Origin: an uncultured Eubacteriales bacterium
GTDB taxonomy: Bacteria; Bacillota; Clostridia; Christensenellales; Aristaeellaceae
Assembly (NCBI GenBank): GCA_902778995.1
Contig: CACYZW010000043.1
Coordinates: 1 to 57,278 of the forward strand
Length of the DNA: 57,278 nucleotides
Direction: 5' to 3'
The notes below the pieces were generated by a model that saw only the letters and a program-made list of their open reading frames with translations, was not told where the DNA came from and did not search any database. Below, in pieces: positions 24,587 to 33,845 of the stretch; within the stretch, counting starts at the first letter, position 1; the number at the start of each line of letters is the position of its first letter. The position numbers and the translations under genes were made by a program.

Positions 24587-27500
24587 TCATGCCCGCAACC
24601 GCCGCCGCGTCCACCAGAGCAGCGCCAGGGCGATCAGGGCGACGACCAGGTACAGCGGCAAATGGCTGTTGTCGCCGGTGGGCACCCTGTCCCGCACGGT
24701 CAGCGTAACCTCCCGGCTGATGATCTGCGTGCCCGCGTCGTCGGTGACGACGCAGCGGAAGCGCGCGCCGTCCCACTTCTTTTCGATGTCCCTGCGGCTC
24801 AGGGTCGGCTCGGTGAAGCCGGGCAGGTCGACCCACTTCTCGTGCTTGGGATCCCATACCTGCCACTGGTAGGTGTAGGGCGTATTGCCGCCCCCGACCT
24901 CCACGGTAAAGGACACGTCCTCGCCCTCCTGGGCCGTCACGTCCTCGGGCTCCACTTCAAAGTGCAGCGGATTCCCGCCGCCCAGGTACAGCGTGAACTC
25001 ATTGTTGGCGTAGGCGGTCTCGTCCCGACCTATGGCGGAGATGACCACGCGGGCGCTGTTGTGCGCGGCGGGATCGTCCACCAGCACCGCAAGGGGCAGC
25101 GTGATGGTCTGGGTCGAGCGGCTGGCCACGGATTTGTCGCGGACGGGCAAGCCGACCACTCTGTAATCCTCCGAACCGTCCAGGTACACCTGGCAGCTCA
25201 GCTTGAAGCTGTCGTCTGTATTCGCGAAGTTCGACACGACGATGTCCAGCAGCTCCGTGCCGTCGCAATCCTCGTAGATGCGGTGATCCACCTCGATGTC
25301 ATGGATGGACACGTTCAGCGCCACGGGATCGGTTGCTTTCACGGTCTTTGCGATCAGGCCTGCGCCCACAGCATTGGCGAAGGCCGCATTGGACACCAGT
25401 TCGTCCGCCTGCAGCACCAGCAGTCCGCTCTTCTCGTCCAGCGCCCAGGTCAGCTCCGTCGTCGCCGCAGCGTTGGGCGCGATGCCGGCATCGCCCTTCA
25501 CACCGGCGGCGTTGGCCATAGCCCCCTGCCAGTTGGCGTTGGAGGAAGCTTTGGAGACCCTGAGGTACAGCGTCTTGTCGCCGCTCCAGTTCTCCGGGAT
25601 CTTCAGCGAGCCGGTGAAGGACGCCAGCGCGCCGGGCATCAGCATGTTCGTCTGCACGAAATTGGTCTTGCTGGCCCGTTCGGACACACTGCTGGTCCAG
25701 GCATCGTTCTTGCCGCCCTGGCTGGCCTTCAGCGCCAGCTTCTTCTCGCCCAGCACCCAGTCGCGCTGGCGGGGCGTATAGTTAAAATCGCTGTTGCGGT
25801 AGATGGCCTGCTTGCCCTTGGGCAGGGTCGCCGACCGGCCTGCGCCGTGCATGGTCAGGCTGCTGTTCTCCGGGTGGAGGCAGTCGCAGTGCAGGGTTTC
25901 CACCACATTGACCTTGCCGCCCTCCCTGGTGAACATCTCGATGTCGAAGGACGATATGCCCATGTTGCCCTCGTTCATCAGGGCGATGGTGGTATCCTCG
26001 AAGTCGCCCGCGGCCACGGTCACATCCTCCACGCTCATGCCCTTCAGCGTCAGCACCGGCTTCAGCGTCAGCGGGAAGCTGTACAGCGTCATCGGCTGCG
26101 GCTTGCTTTCCCCGTCCTCCTTTGGCAGGGGCGTCGCGGTCAGATAGCCCCGTCCATCCTCGGTCAGCAGCACGTCGCGGGGGACGATGCCGTTTTGCAG
26201 CGTGAACTCGGAGAACACCGCCGGGGTAGACACGGTATTGGAGGCGGGGTCATAGACGGCCACCCAGAGCCGCCAGGTATCCGGGTCGCTGTCCTTCTCT
26301 TTCTCGACGGTGGACAGCCAGTAGATATAGGGCGTACCGTGGACCGTCTGCACATTGAATTTGGCGGAGGGCAGCGTGACATCGTAGCTGTAGTCCGTCA
26401 CGTCGTAGGAGAGATTGCGGGTATTGGCGCCCTTCTTGTTGCCGATGTGCAGGCCCTTCAGCTTGTATTGCTTCGCGCCGTCCCCGTCGGCCTCGCCCTC
26501 GGCGTAGAACAGGGTCTGGGCGTAATCGTCGCTGCCCGTGCCCACGGTCTGCACCAGCTCGAAACCGCCGATGTCGCCCTTCTTCACGGCGACGGTCTTC
26601 CGCTTGGTACTGGTCAGGGTTATCTCGACCCTCGGCTTGACGACTTTGGTCTTGTACGTGACCGGCGCGGTATTCATCTCCCAGTCGTACAGCTCGATGG
26701 CGCTTTCGCCCTCGACCCCCTCTTTTGGCTGGCTCAGGGCCACGAAGCTGAAGCAGCGGAACCGGTTGACGGCATCGAGCGTACCGCCGTGGCCCTTGAC
26801 GCTGGAGCGCAGGTTGACGCGCTCGTGATCCTCGCCCAGGACATTTTTTACCGCCATGTCGGACAGGAGGAAGAAGTCCCTGTTTCCGGTATACTCGAAG
26901 CAGGCGTAGCCCTTCTCGCCGGAGCCGCCGTCCACGCGTTCCGCAAAGCCGTACAGCTCAACCTTGCTGATATACCCGTCATCCGGGTCCGCATCCGGCG
27001 GATAGGTCACCTTTGCCCATTCAATGTGCGGATTGGCGAGGCCGCGCGGATTCATCGCGGCGTCCAGGAGGCTGGCGTTCCGCTCCCTGGGCGCGAGTGA
27101 ATCCGAGCAGGGCGACATTGCGTCATATTGGCTCAGGTATTGCATGGTAACAATGTAGGCGTATGCATGGGGTTCGAGCAGGGTGCCCTCGGCCGGATAG
27201 CCGTTCTCGTCGAACTGATTGGCACAGCAGGCGAACACGAATACGGTCCTTCCGTCCGACCAGACGTCGAAATCATAATCATCGCAGTACTTGCTGCCCT
27301 GCAATTCGTAGATGAAATCCTGTATGTTATCCTTTTTGCCGGTGTTCACATCCACCCAGCACACGCGCTGGCGGTTCCCAACCCTGTCGATGTAGAAGGC
27401 GAAGGTATGGCCGTGGGAGGTCGCCACCCGAATGGTGCTGTGGGCATCCGCATCGTTGGTGAGGATCGCCTTCGCCGCCGGGGCCAGCTGGGCATAAGCC

Positions 27501-30010
27501 GTCGGCTCCTGGGTGGCGGCGTCGATCTCCTCCGGCGCGCTGGCGTTGGCGAGCGCGTACTGCTGCAGCGGCGGTATCGCGTTGGCATTCGCCCGGCTGT
27601 CGTACCAGGTGCCGCCCCAGGGGCCCCAGCTCTTTGATATATCCACGAATACCAGCGTGACGCCCAGCGTGATGCCGACATTGCCGCCGATGGTGAAGGA
27701 ACTGAGGCCGGCCCCCATGATCACAAAGGTGATCCGGAAATTCAGCGACGCCGTGAAGCGGAAGTAGAGCTCCAGGAATCCCTTGACGCCCGCGCCGACC
27801 TGGGCGGAGAAGGTGAAGGCGATGTTGATGGTGATGTCCCTCAGCGGCTTGAACTCCCAGTCATCAAAACCGTGATCCGCGGTCCACGTGAATCCTGCCT
27901 CCAGGCTGACGGCGAAGCCCGCGTTCACGCCCAGCGTGAAGCTGACGTACAGGGGGACCGGGCCGAGCATGTGCAGGATCGTCCAGCTGTAGCTGTACTT
28001 CAACAGTATGCCCGTCGCGAGGCGGGCCTTGATCATGCCCCGTTCGGATTTGCCGGCATCTTCATCGACGTCCTTGCGGCCGCTGAGCAGGACGAACCAG
28101 CCCACTTCAAGCTTGGACTCGCCCATGAACTTCCAGCCCTCCGTCTTGTAGTAATCGTAGGCCGCGCCCATCTGGGCCAGATGGTTGGCAAAGCCGCCCT
28201 CCTTTTCGGCGTTCTTCTGCGCTTGCTGTAAATCCTTCATGTCCTGGCTCTGCCACGCGACCTTGGTGCCCTCCAGCTTTTCCGCGAACAGGTCGCTGCC
28301 GATGGAGGCGGTGATAAAGCCCCCATTGTCAATTGTGACCTTGGGCAGGTATTTTTTCCACGGCAGATTCAGGGACACGTCAGCGTCCACGCCGGGAATC
28401 GTAAATGAGAAGCCGAGTCCTTCATCAAACACGCCCGAGAAGGCGTCGCTGCCATCCTCTACCGGGGAATCCACCACGCTTGGAACGGAGATCAGGCGCG
28501 TTGAGAAGCGTTCGGCAGAGGCGTCCCTGCTGAAGGCGACAAACGGACGCTGCTTCTTGGGGACCTGCGGCGCGAGGATCTTCTTCCATTTGTTTCTAAA
28601 GGTGTAGACATTCCCTTCGTGGGAGGTGGGTTCGGCCCACTTCTGCTGCCACTTCCAGGAAGAACTGCCTTCGGTCCAGTAGCTGAGCAGCGGCGTGGGG
28701 GCGCTGCCGCCGCCGGGATTGCGCACCTCGACCTTGATCTCAAAATCCCAGCTGTTCAAGCTGGAATGTATCATCTCATAATCGTCGCTGCGGATATCGT
28801 TGTCTTCAAAGGAGACGGCGTACACATAGGGCCCCGCGTCGTTCGATACCACCCCATTGCCCGCGATGCCAGACAGCGGCGTCATGGGCATCTGGCGCAC
28901 CTCGCCCAGCTTCATCTCCACCTTCGCGGCGCCGAAGCTGCGATAGCCCAGGGCCTCGGCCTCCACGTCCAGCCTGAAGAGGACATTCTTGTCGTCGTTC
29001 ACGGTGAACTTGCTGGACGGAATGTACACGCCGCCCCGCTCGTCGCTTTTATAGGTTGCGCTCTCGGCATTTGGGTTGCGCGCGTCCTTCACCGTCACCT
29101 TGACATCCTGAAGGTATTTTCGCCCGCCGCTGCCGTCGGAGCTGTAGAATACCAGGCCGATCTCGTTCTCGGTCATCACGTGTACGGTAGCGTTGTCGGC
29201 ATTGGACAGTACGCTGTTCTTCGCCGCCATGCGGCCCATGCGCGAGCCCGAGGCGTTGACCACCGCCACCGGCACGGTGTTTGACGCGGGCTCGTTGTCA
29301 TAGTCAAACAGCGCCTCGACCCAGTCGCCCGCCTTGCCCGCCGGATGATCGTCCGCCGCCGCGCCGCCATAAGCGGCATCCAGCGTCGTCTGCATCAATT
29401 CCATTTGAAGTTCCCATTCATCCGCTTTGTCCTCGACGTCCTGACGGGCGGCTTTCAATTCCGCCGTCGCGGTCTTGATCTTCGCGGAAAGGCGCACGCG
29501 ATCGGAGGGATAGAGCGAATCCCCTTCCTCTTTCAGTTGTCGACCCAGCTCGGCAATGATGCCCGCCTGCTCGTCGATGCGATCCTGCTGGTAGCGCATC
29601 TCTTCGCGCATCGTCTCTGCCGTGCGGTACATCTCCCGTATGTAGGCGGTCACGCCCTTGAATTCCGAACTGTCGTCGCTGAAACGACGATAGCCCTCCG
29701 GGTCGGTCTCCTGCAGCTTCGCCAGTTTGATCGACGCCCGGGTGAGGATATCCTCCACGCTGAACACATAGGTGCTCAGTTGCTCGTCCAGCCAGTCGGA
29801 CACCTGCATGGCGTTCCAGGTGGCGTTGGGCTTCATGCCCTTGTGGTAGGCGGCGTTGCGCTGCACACTGCTGTCGCCAAAGCCCGTCAGCGCGTAGGCC
29901 GCCGCCAGCTCTTCGTCGGTCAGCACGTGTCCGGCACCGGCGAGCGCGCCAAGCGGCATCGCCTGCACCAGCAACAGGACCATCAGTATCGCAGAAAGCC
30001 ATTTTTTCAT
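24587..30010 (-). CDS. Giant secreted, membrane-anchored protein with coiled coil, beta-rich core and Ig-like domain
   Basis: The 1807-residue product begins with a signal peptide (MKKWLSAILMVLLLVQAMPLGALAG) and ends with one membrane helix and a basic tail (LPLYLVVALIALALLWWTRRRLRA), so it is anchored at its C-terminus with the bulk outside. Residues about 110-235 are helical or coiled coil. A carboxypeptidase-like or Ig-like beta domain comes next (VTVKDARNPNAESATYKSDE). Around 680-820 lies an unusual alternating aromatic/glycine stretch (ITINIAFTFSAQVGAGVKGF; ITLGVTLVFVDISKSWGPWG) that looks like amphipathic beta strands. The middle resembles propeller-like repeats (about 880-1330). CARDB-like and Ig-like domains precede the anchor. 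I do not recognise the family as a whole. GGAGGAATCC precedes the start, 34 bases after the foldase gene. Confidence 0.75.
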   Translation of the reverse strand: MKKWLSAILMVLLLVQAMPLGALAGAGHVLTDEELAAAYALTGFGDSSVQRNAAYHKGMKPNATWNAMQVSDWLDEQLSTYVFSVEDILTRASIKLAKLQETDPEGYRRFSDDSSEFKGVTAYIREMYRTAETMREEMRYQQDRIDEQAGIIAELGRQLKEEGDSLYPSDRVRLSAKIKTATAELKAARQDVEDKADEWELQMELMQTTLDAAYGGAAADDHPAGKAGDWVEALFDYDNEPASNTVPVAVVNASGSRMGRMAAKNSVLSNADNATVHVMTENEIGLVFYSSDGSGGRKYLQDVKVTVKDARNPNAESATYKSDERGGVYIPSSKFTVNDDKNVLFRLDVEAEALGYRSFGAAKVEMKLGEVRQMPMTPLSGIAGNGVVSNDAGPYVYAVSFEDNDIRSDDYEMIHSSLNSWDFEIKVEVRNPGGGSAPTPLLSYWTEGSSSWKWQQKWAEPTSHEGNVYTFRNKWKKILAPQVPKKQRPFVAFSRDASAERFSTRLISVPSVVDSPVEDGSDAFSGVFDEGLGFSFTIPGVDADVSLNLPWKKYLPKVTIDNGGFITASIGSDLFAEKLEGTKVAWQSQDMKDLQQAQKNAEKEGGFANHLAQMGAAYDYYKTEGWKFMGESKLEVGWFVLLSGRKDVDEDAGKSERGMIKARLATGILLKYSYSWTILHMLGPVPLYVSFTLGVNAGFAVSLEAGFTWTADHGFDDWEFKPLRDITINIAFTFSAQVGAGVKGFLELYFRFTASLNFRITFVIMGAGLSSFTIGGNVGITLGVTLVFVDISKSWGPWGGTWYDSRANANAIPPLQQYALANASAPEEIDAATQEPTAYAQLAPAAKAILTNDADAHSTIRVATSHGHTFAFYIDRVGNRQRVCWVDVNTGKKDNIQDFIYELQGSKYCDDYDFDVWSDGRTVFVFACCANQFDENGYPAEGTLLEPHAYAYIVTMQYLSQYDAMSPCSDSLAPRERNASLLDAAMNPRGLANPHIEWAKVTYPPDADPDDGYISKVELYGFAERVDGGSGEKGYACFEYTGNRDFFLLSDMAVKNVLGEDHERVNLRSSVKGHGGTLDAVNRFRCFSFVALSQPKEGVEGESAIELYDWEMNTAPVTYKTKVVKPRVEITLTSTKRKTVAVKKGDIGGFELVQTVGTGSDDYAQTLFYAEGEADGDGAKQYKLKGLHIGNKKGANTRNLSYDVTDYSYDVTLPSAKFNVQTVHGTPYIYWLSTVEKEKDSDPDTWRLWVAVYDPASNTVSTPAVFSEFTLQNGIVPRDVLLTEDGRGYLTATPLPKEDGESKPQPMTLYSFPLTLKPVLTLKGMSVEDVTVAAGDFEDTTIALMNEGNMGISSFDIEMFTREGGKVNVVETLHCDCLHPENSSLTMHGAGRSATLPKGKQAIYRNSDFNYTPRQRDWVLGEKKLALKASQGGKNDAWTSSVSERASKTNFVQTNMLMPGALASFTGSLKIPENWSGDKTLYLRVSKASSNANWQGAMANAAGVKGDAGIAPNAAATTELTWALDEKSGLLVLQADELVSNAAFANAVGAGLIAKTVKATDPVALNVSIHDIEVDHRIYEDCDGTELLDIVVSNFANTDDSFKLSCQVYLDGSEDYRVVGLPVRDKSVASRSTQTITLPLAVLVDDPAAHNSARVVISAIGRDETAYANNEFTLYLGGGNPLHFEVEPEDVTAQEGEDVSFTVEVGGGNTPYTYQWQVWDPKHEKWVDLPGFTEPTLSRRDIEKKWDGARFRCVVTDDAGTQIISREVTLTVRDRVPTGDNSHLPLYLVVALIALALLWWTRRRLRA

Positions 30011-30044
30011 TCGGTGGATTCCTCCTGTGCATGGGGCGCATTCG

Positions 30045-31367
30045 TCAGTATTCCAGCAATTCGGGGTGCGTCTCTATTTCGTAATCGCCCTTCCACTGGG
30101 CGCAAAGCTCCAGAAGCCGCTCGTTCCGGTAGTATTGCAGGGCGCTGGCGTTCAGCTGTTCCCGCTCTTCCGCCGTCAATACGTGGTCGCCCGCCGGGGC
30201 CTCGCCAACGTAGCAGAGGATGTGGACGCCGGTCTCGGAGTACACGGGCTCGCTGATGTCGCCGGGCTGCTCCAGCTTCATGGCCGCCTCCTTGAAGGCG
30301 TCGGGCCAGGTGGTGGAATCCGGGTGGAACAGGTAGCCGTTCCTTGAAAGGTTCATGTCGGTCTTGTCGCTGGAATACTTTTCGATCAGCGACTTGAAGT
30401 CGATGCCCGCCGCGTATTCTTCGGCGATGGCGTCGAAGGTCTCCTGCAAAAGGGGCTGCGCCCCGGCCTTCACCTTTTCCATCCACGCTTTCTGGGCCTC
30501 CATGACCGCCGCATTGGCCTTGTCGTATTCGGCGCGCAGGTCGGCCAGGTCGTCCCAGCCCCCGGCGGTGGTCGCCGCCACCGCCAGCTTCTGGAAACGC
30601 GACGCCAGCGCGTTCATCGCGTTCTTCATGCGGTTCTCCTGTGCCTTGGCCGCAGCCGTGGCCGCCTTCGGATAGTCCAGCGTGATCTGGCGGATGTAGC
30701 GGTAACCCTCCGGGATGTAGAAGGCCTCGTTGTTGCCCGCCACGATCTCCTCCTCGAAGCGCTCCACGTTGTCCTTGTAGCGCTCCCGGTCAGGGCCTAC
30801 GAACTGCTCCTCATAGTAGGCGTCCACCTGGGCCTGGGTCAGCGTGACGTCCGGGCAGAACAGCTCTATGGCGCGGTGATTGCGCTCGGACACCTCGTAC
30901 TCGTCGTAGATGGCCTCCACGGTATAGCCCTCGCCCTCCAGCCAGCCGGTGATGTCCTCCTCGCTGACTTCCTCGCCCGACTTGCTGGCGCGCTGATAGA
31001 GCGACTGCCACAGCTCCTCGTACTTGGCCTGGGCGGCGGACTTCATCAGCTCCACCTCATCTTCGGAAAAATCGTTCTTTCCCTTTTCCGTCAGTTTGCA
31101 CTCGATGACGCCAAGGTTGACAAACTTGTCGATGGCGGCCTGAATGCTGGACTGGCGATCCTCGTCGGTCGCTTCCTCGCCGCTGAGCAGGCTCGCCAGG
31201 TCCATCGCGGAGTCCAGGGAGCCTTGCACTACGCTCAGCGGGTAGCTGAATTGGCCCACCCGCACCACGACGGGGTCGTCCCCCGCCGGTTCCGCCATGG
31301 CGGAAAGGCACAGCGCCAGGCATATCGCAGCGATCCAGGAGAGACTTTTGATCGTCTTGTTAAACAT
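30045..31367 (-). CDS. Secreted parvulin-like (SurA/PrsA-type) peptidyl-prolyl isomerase
   Basis: The 440-residue exported protein has a signal peptide (MFNKTIKSLSWIAAICLALCLSAMA) without a lipobox Cys. Its N-terminal region has a SurA_N-like helical arrangement (LVNLGVIECKLTEKGK-type helices, VTLTQAQVDAYYEEQF). The C-terminal segment reads like a PpiC/rotamase domain (DFKSLIEKYSSDKTDMNLSR; PGDISEPVYSETGVHILCYVGEAP). Such proteins fold exported proteins outside the membrane. The ATG at 31367 is preferred because the signal peptide starts there and AAGGG precedes it. The next gene, 34 bases on, is a giant secreted protein, so it may be the dedicated client. Confidence 0.8.
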   Translation of the reverse strand: MFNKTIKSLSWIAAICLALCLSAMAEPAGDDPVVVRVGQFSYPLSVVQGSLDSAMDLASLLSGEEATDEDRQSSIQAAIDKFVNLGVIECKLTEKGKNDFSEDEVELMKSAAQAKYEELWQSLYQRASKSGEEVSEEDITGWLEGEGYTVEAIYDEYEVSERNHRAIELFCPDVTLTQAQVDAYYEEQFVGPDRERYKDNVERFEEEIVAGNNEAFYIPEGYRYIRQITLDYPKAATAAAKAQENRMKNAMNALASRFQKLAVAATTAGGWDDLADLRAEYDKANAAVMEAQKAWMEKVKAGAQPLLQETFDAIAEEYAAGIDFKSLIEKYSSDKTDMNLSRNGYLFHPDSTTWPDAFKEAAMKLEQPGDISEPVYSETGVHILCYVGEAPAGDHVLTAEEREQLNASALQYYRNERLLELCAQWKGDYEIETHPELLEY

Positions 31368-31460
31368 TACCCTTATCCTCCGCCCTTGTCGTTTACAGGT
31401 TGCAGCGCCGTCGCGTCGGGAGTGCTTCATTTACAACGCAATATCCCGCATTTTGTTGAA

Positions 31461-31489
31461 AGTATATCATTATAGTGTCATATATACAA
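31461..31489 (-). promoter_or_regulatory. Promoter of the foldase and giant-protein operon
   Basis: Minus-strand TTGTAT (31484-31489), 17 bases, TATACT (31461-31466). A second TATAAT at 31469-31474 overlaps it but lacks a good upstream box. Confidence 0.5.
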
Positions 31490-31530
31490 CTTTTCAGCGC
31501 AAATAATAAATATGTTAATGACATTGTAAT

Positions 31531-31571
31531 AAAATCGCCGGTCAGATCGTCAAAGGGGCGATCCGACCGGC
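31531..31571 (-). terminator. Terminator-like stem after the zinc-ribbon gene
   Basis: A 13-bp stem (31537-31549 with 31559-31571) reads on the minus strand as GCCGGTCGGATCG...CGATCTGACCGGC. The one non-Watson-Crick pair is G-U only in that orientation. GATTTTATT follows. Confidence 0.65.
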
Positions 31572-31589
31572 GGACAAATAGTGCTGTAA

Positions 31590-31670
31590 CAGGAAAAATC
31601 CAGTCCGTTGCAAACGGCCAATTCCGAAGGCCTGCCGGCGGCAAATCGGAAAACCGGCAGTCAGAAGGCG
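31590..31670. repeat. Repeat fragment related to the right half of the 52617 element
   Basis: The run GTTGCAAACGGCCAATTCCG, then GGCCTGCCGGCGGCAAATC, resembles ATTGCAAACTGCAGATTTCG, then GGCTTGCTGGCGGCAAGTC, at about 52671-52710. A CTGCCGG/CCGGCAG stem lies inside. No open frame was found. The remainder of the 31368-31704 gap holds the foldase promoter and the terminator listed separately. Confidence 0.45.
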
Positions 31671-31704
31671 GCGGAAATCCAGCTATGTATTGTGCGGTGT
31701 TGTC

Positions 31705-32601
31705 TTAAACCGCGTCTGACGCGTTGAACGGGTCGCCGCAATTGGGGCAGAAGCGGGGCGGATTCTTCGGATCCTCCGGCGTCCAGCCGCACTTGTCGCA
31801 GCGGAACACCTTCGGCTTCTCGGGCCGCTTCGCGCCGCAGTTGGTGCAGAAGTTGCCCGCGTTCAGCGTGCCGCAGGGACACGCCCACTGATTCGCGCCG
31901 CGCTGGATCTGGCTGGCGGCGGCGGAGGCCACGGCGGTGGCCGTCACCTTGTTGATCGCCTGGGAGAGCGTCTCGGCCAGCGTCGCGGGCTTCGGGGCGG
32001 GCTCGGCCTTCGGCGCGCTCATCAACAGGGCCCGCAGGGCATCGGCCTGCTGCTCGTAATAGCGGTATTCGTCGCTGCCCAGCCGTTCTGGGCGGGTGCC
32101 CGTCAATTCAAAGTGAATCCGGCTGAAATAGGGCGAATCCACCAGAATCGTGGTCTCAAATTCATAGCTGAAGCGATAGCGGGGCGGATTGAAGGACACC
32201 TGGCGGCCCTCCCGATCCCGGTGGTATTCCTCGGTGCGGTGCTCCGTCACCTCGGTCTGCACGTCGATCACCTGGGAAAAGTCCACAATATCGGGGTTGG
32301 CGTCCCGCCAGTCGGTCAGGTGGGTGACAAAGAACTTGTGCGCGTTTTCGTCGATGTAAACCTTGGTGTTCGCGCCGATGGCCACGGTGGGCCGCAGCGC
32401 AGCAAGCTCGCGCACATTTTGCGCGCGATAGAGCAGGTGCCGGCGTATCTCCTCCACGGTGGATTCACGCCGGTCGGTCATCCACGGCGACAGCTTCCTT
32501 GCGCAGTTCTTGCACATGTTGCCGTCCGCCAGCTTTTTGTTGCCCAGCAGCCCGATTTCGCCGCCGCATATATCGCATGTCTTCTTGTCGAACAAACCCA
32601 T
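31705..32601 (-). CDS. Zinc-ribbon protein with DUF4428-like N-terminus
   Basis: This 298-residue protein has no signal peptide and is presumably cytoplasmic. The N-terminus carries CDIC...CKNC (Cys9, 12, 30, 33) in a DUF4428-like module (MGLFDKKTCDICGGEIGLLG, KLADGNMCKNCARKLSPW). The middle domain (about 70-200) is unassigned but includes a repeated strand pattern (FSQVIDVQTEVTEHRTEEY; YRFSYEFETTILVDSPYFSRIHFEL), as in DUF4428/PH-like proteins. Two C-terminal zinc ribbons follow (CPCGTLNAGNFCTNCG; CDKCGWTPEDPKNPPRFCPNCG). Function is unknown; RNA or protein binding is possible. GGAGGAAA precedes the ATG. It is transcribed away from fabD. Confidence 0.75.
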   Translation of the reverse strand: MGLFDKKTCDICGGEIGLLGNKKLADGNMCKNCARKLSPWMTDRRESTVEEIRRHLLYRAQNVRELAALRPTVAIGANTKVYIDENAHKFFVTHLTDWRDANPDIVDFSQVIDVQTEVTEHRTEEYHRDREGRQVSFNPPRYRFSYEFETTILVDSPYFSRIHFELTGTRPERLGSDEYRYYEQQADALRALLMSAPKAEPAPKPATLAETLSQAINKVTATAVASAAASQIQRGANQWACPCGTLNAGNFCTNCGAKRPEKPKVFRCDKCGWTPEDPKNPPRFCPNCGDPFNASDAV

Positions 32602-32677
32602 GAGCTTTCCTCCTGTCCTGGCGCGCAGGAGGTCTCCGGCGCGCCCGCGTCAACGGTGTATTGTGCCATACGTCGAT

Positions 32678-32706
32678 ATTATAGCAGATTATTATGAGGT
32701 TGTAAA
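32678..32706 (-). promoter_or_regulatory. Promoter of the zinc-ribbon gene
   Basis: Minus-strand TTTACA (32701-32706), 17 bases, TATAAT (32678-32683). Confidence 0.7.
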
Positions 32707-32761
32707 CAGAAAGATAAAAAGTACCGGCGCAAGACTGAACAGACGCTTCCCCATAGATGCG

Positions 32762-32790
32762 TTGATTTTTAATACGCCATATGCTATATT
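32762..32790 (+). promoter_or_regulatory. Promoter of fabD
   Basis: TTGATT (32762-32767), 17 bases, TATATT (32785-32790), leaving about 98 bases of leader before the fabD ATG. I looked for a FapR-like palindrome in the leader and saw none. Confidence 0.6.
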
Positions 32791-32894
32791 GTAAGTGAGA
32801 TTAATATATAGATGATCTCGTTTTGAATACCATATTTAAGGGTCTGAACAACGATATTGTCACGACAGCCTTTGACGAACGGAGATTGTACGCC

Positions 32895-33821
32895 ATGAAG
32901 ATCGCGTTTATGTTTTCCGGCCAGGGAGCCCAGTTCCCCGGCATGATGAAGGATTTGTATGAAGCGGAGCCCGCCGCGCGGCAGTTATTCGACATCGCCG
33001 ACAGCGCCCTGGGCCGCGACATTTCCGCACTGTGCTTCGAGGGGGCGCAGGAAGCGCTGAACCTGACCCACAACACCCAGCCCTGCGTGCTGGCCGCCGA
33101 CCTTGCCGCTGCCCTGGCCCTGAGCGCCCACGGCGTCGAGCCGGAAGGCGCGGCGGGCTTTTCCCTGGGCGAATACGCGGCGCTGGCCTACGCCGGGTCA
33201 ATCGGCATGAAGGATGTCTTCGAAATCATACAGCACCGCGCGGACGCCATGCAGGACGCCGTCGCCCCCGGCAAGGGCGCGATGGCTGCCATGCTGGGCG
33301 GGTCGCCCGAGAAAGTGGAGGCGATTTGCGCGGCGGTGACGGAGGGCTACGTGGTGGCGGCCAACTACAACAGCCCCGCCCAGACCGTGGTCTCCGGCGA
33401 GGCCGCGGCGGTGGACCAGTCCATCGCGCTGGCACGAGCGCAGCGCATCCGGGGCGTGAAGCTGCCGGTCAGCGCCCCCTTCCACTGCGCGCTGATGGCG
33501 CCTGCGGCCCGCAGCCTGGAGACGCTGTTTTCTGCCCGACATTTCAATGCGCCCGCCATGCCCGTGTACATGAACGTGGACGCCGCCCCAAACGTGGACG
33601 CCGCCGCGATCCCCGGCCTGCTGGTGCGCCAGGCCATGAGCCCCGTGCGCTGGATGCAGACGCTTTTGAACATGCAGGCTGACGGCTTCGACACCTTCAT
33701 CGAGTGCGGCCCCGGCAAAACCCTGTCCGGCCTGGCAGCCAAGACGCTGCAGGACGTCACAATCCTGCGGGTCGGGGATGTCCAGAGCCTCCGGGAAACC
33801 CTGACGGCACTGGGAAAATGA
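32895..33821 (+). CDS. fabD: Malonyl-CoA:ACP transacylase
   Basis: FabD moves malonyl groups from CoA to acyl carrier protein, starting each round of fatty acid synthesis. The 308-residue length is normal. Motifs are the N-terminal FMFSGQGAQFPGM, the nucleophile elbow GFSLGEYAAL (Ser near 91), the catalytic His region VSAPFHCALM (near 198) and ECGPGKTLSGL. The ATG at 32895 has GGAG upstream; an earlier in-frame start adds residues unlike the family. The carboxyltransferase gene begins 24 bases downstream, suggesting a shared malonyl-CoA supply route. FabD is normally linked to other fab genes, which are not seen here. Confidence 0.96.
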   Translation: MKIAFMFSGQGAQFPGMMKDLYEAEPAARQLFDIADSALGRDISALCFEGAQEALNLTHNTQPCVLAADLAAALALSAHGVEPEGAAGFSLGEYAALAYAGSIGMKDVFEIIQHRADAMQDAVAPGKGAMAAMLGGSPEKVEAICAAVTEGYVVAANYNSPAQTVVSGEAAAVDQSIALARAQRIRGVKLPVSAPFHCALMAPAARSLETLFSARHFNAPAMPVYMNVDAAPNVDAAAIPGLLVRQAMSPVRWMQTLLNMQADGFDTFIECGPGKTLSGLAAKTLQDVTILRVGDVQSLRETLTALGK

Positions 33822-33845
33822 TCGAAGCGAAGGAACAGACGGCCA

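Noticed and set aside
24401-27100. Long plus-strand open frame of about 900 codons
   Set aside because: It lies opposite the giant surface protein gene, has composition typical of an antisense shadow (His, Arg, Gly, Val rich) and no motif or ribosome binding site.
32791-32894. FapR-type operator before fabD
   Set aside because: No convincing inverted repeat of the FapR type was seen in the leader.
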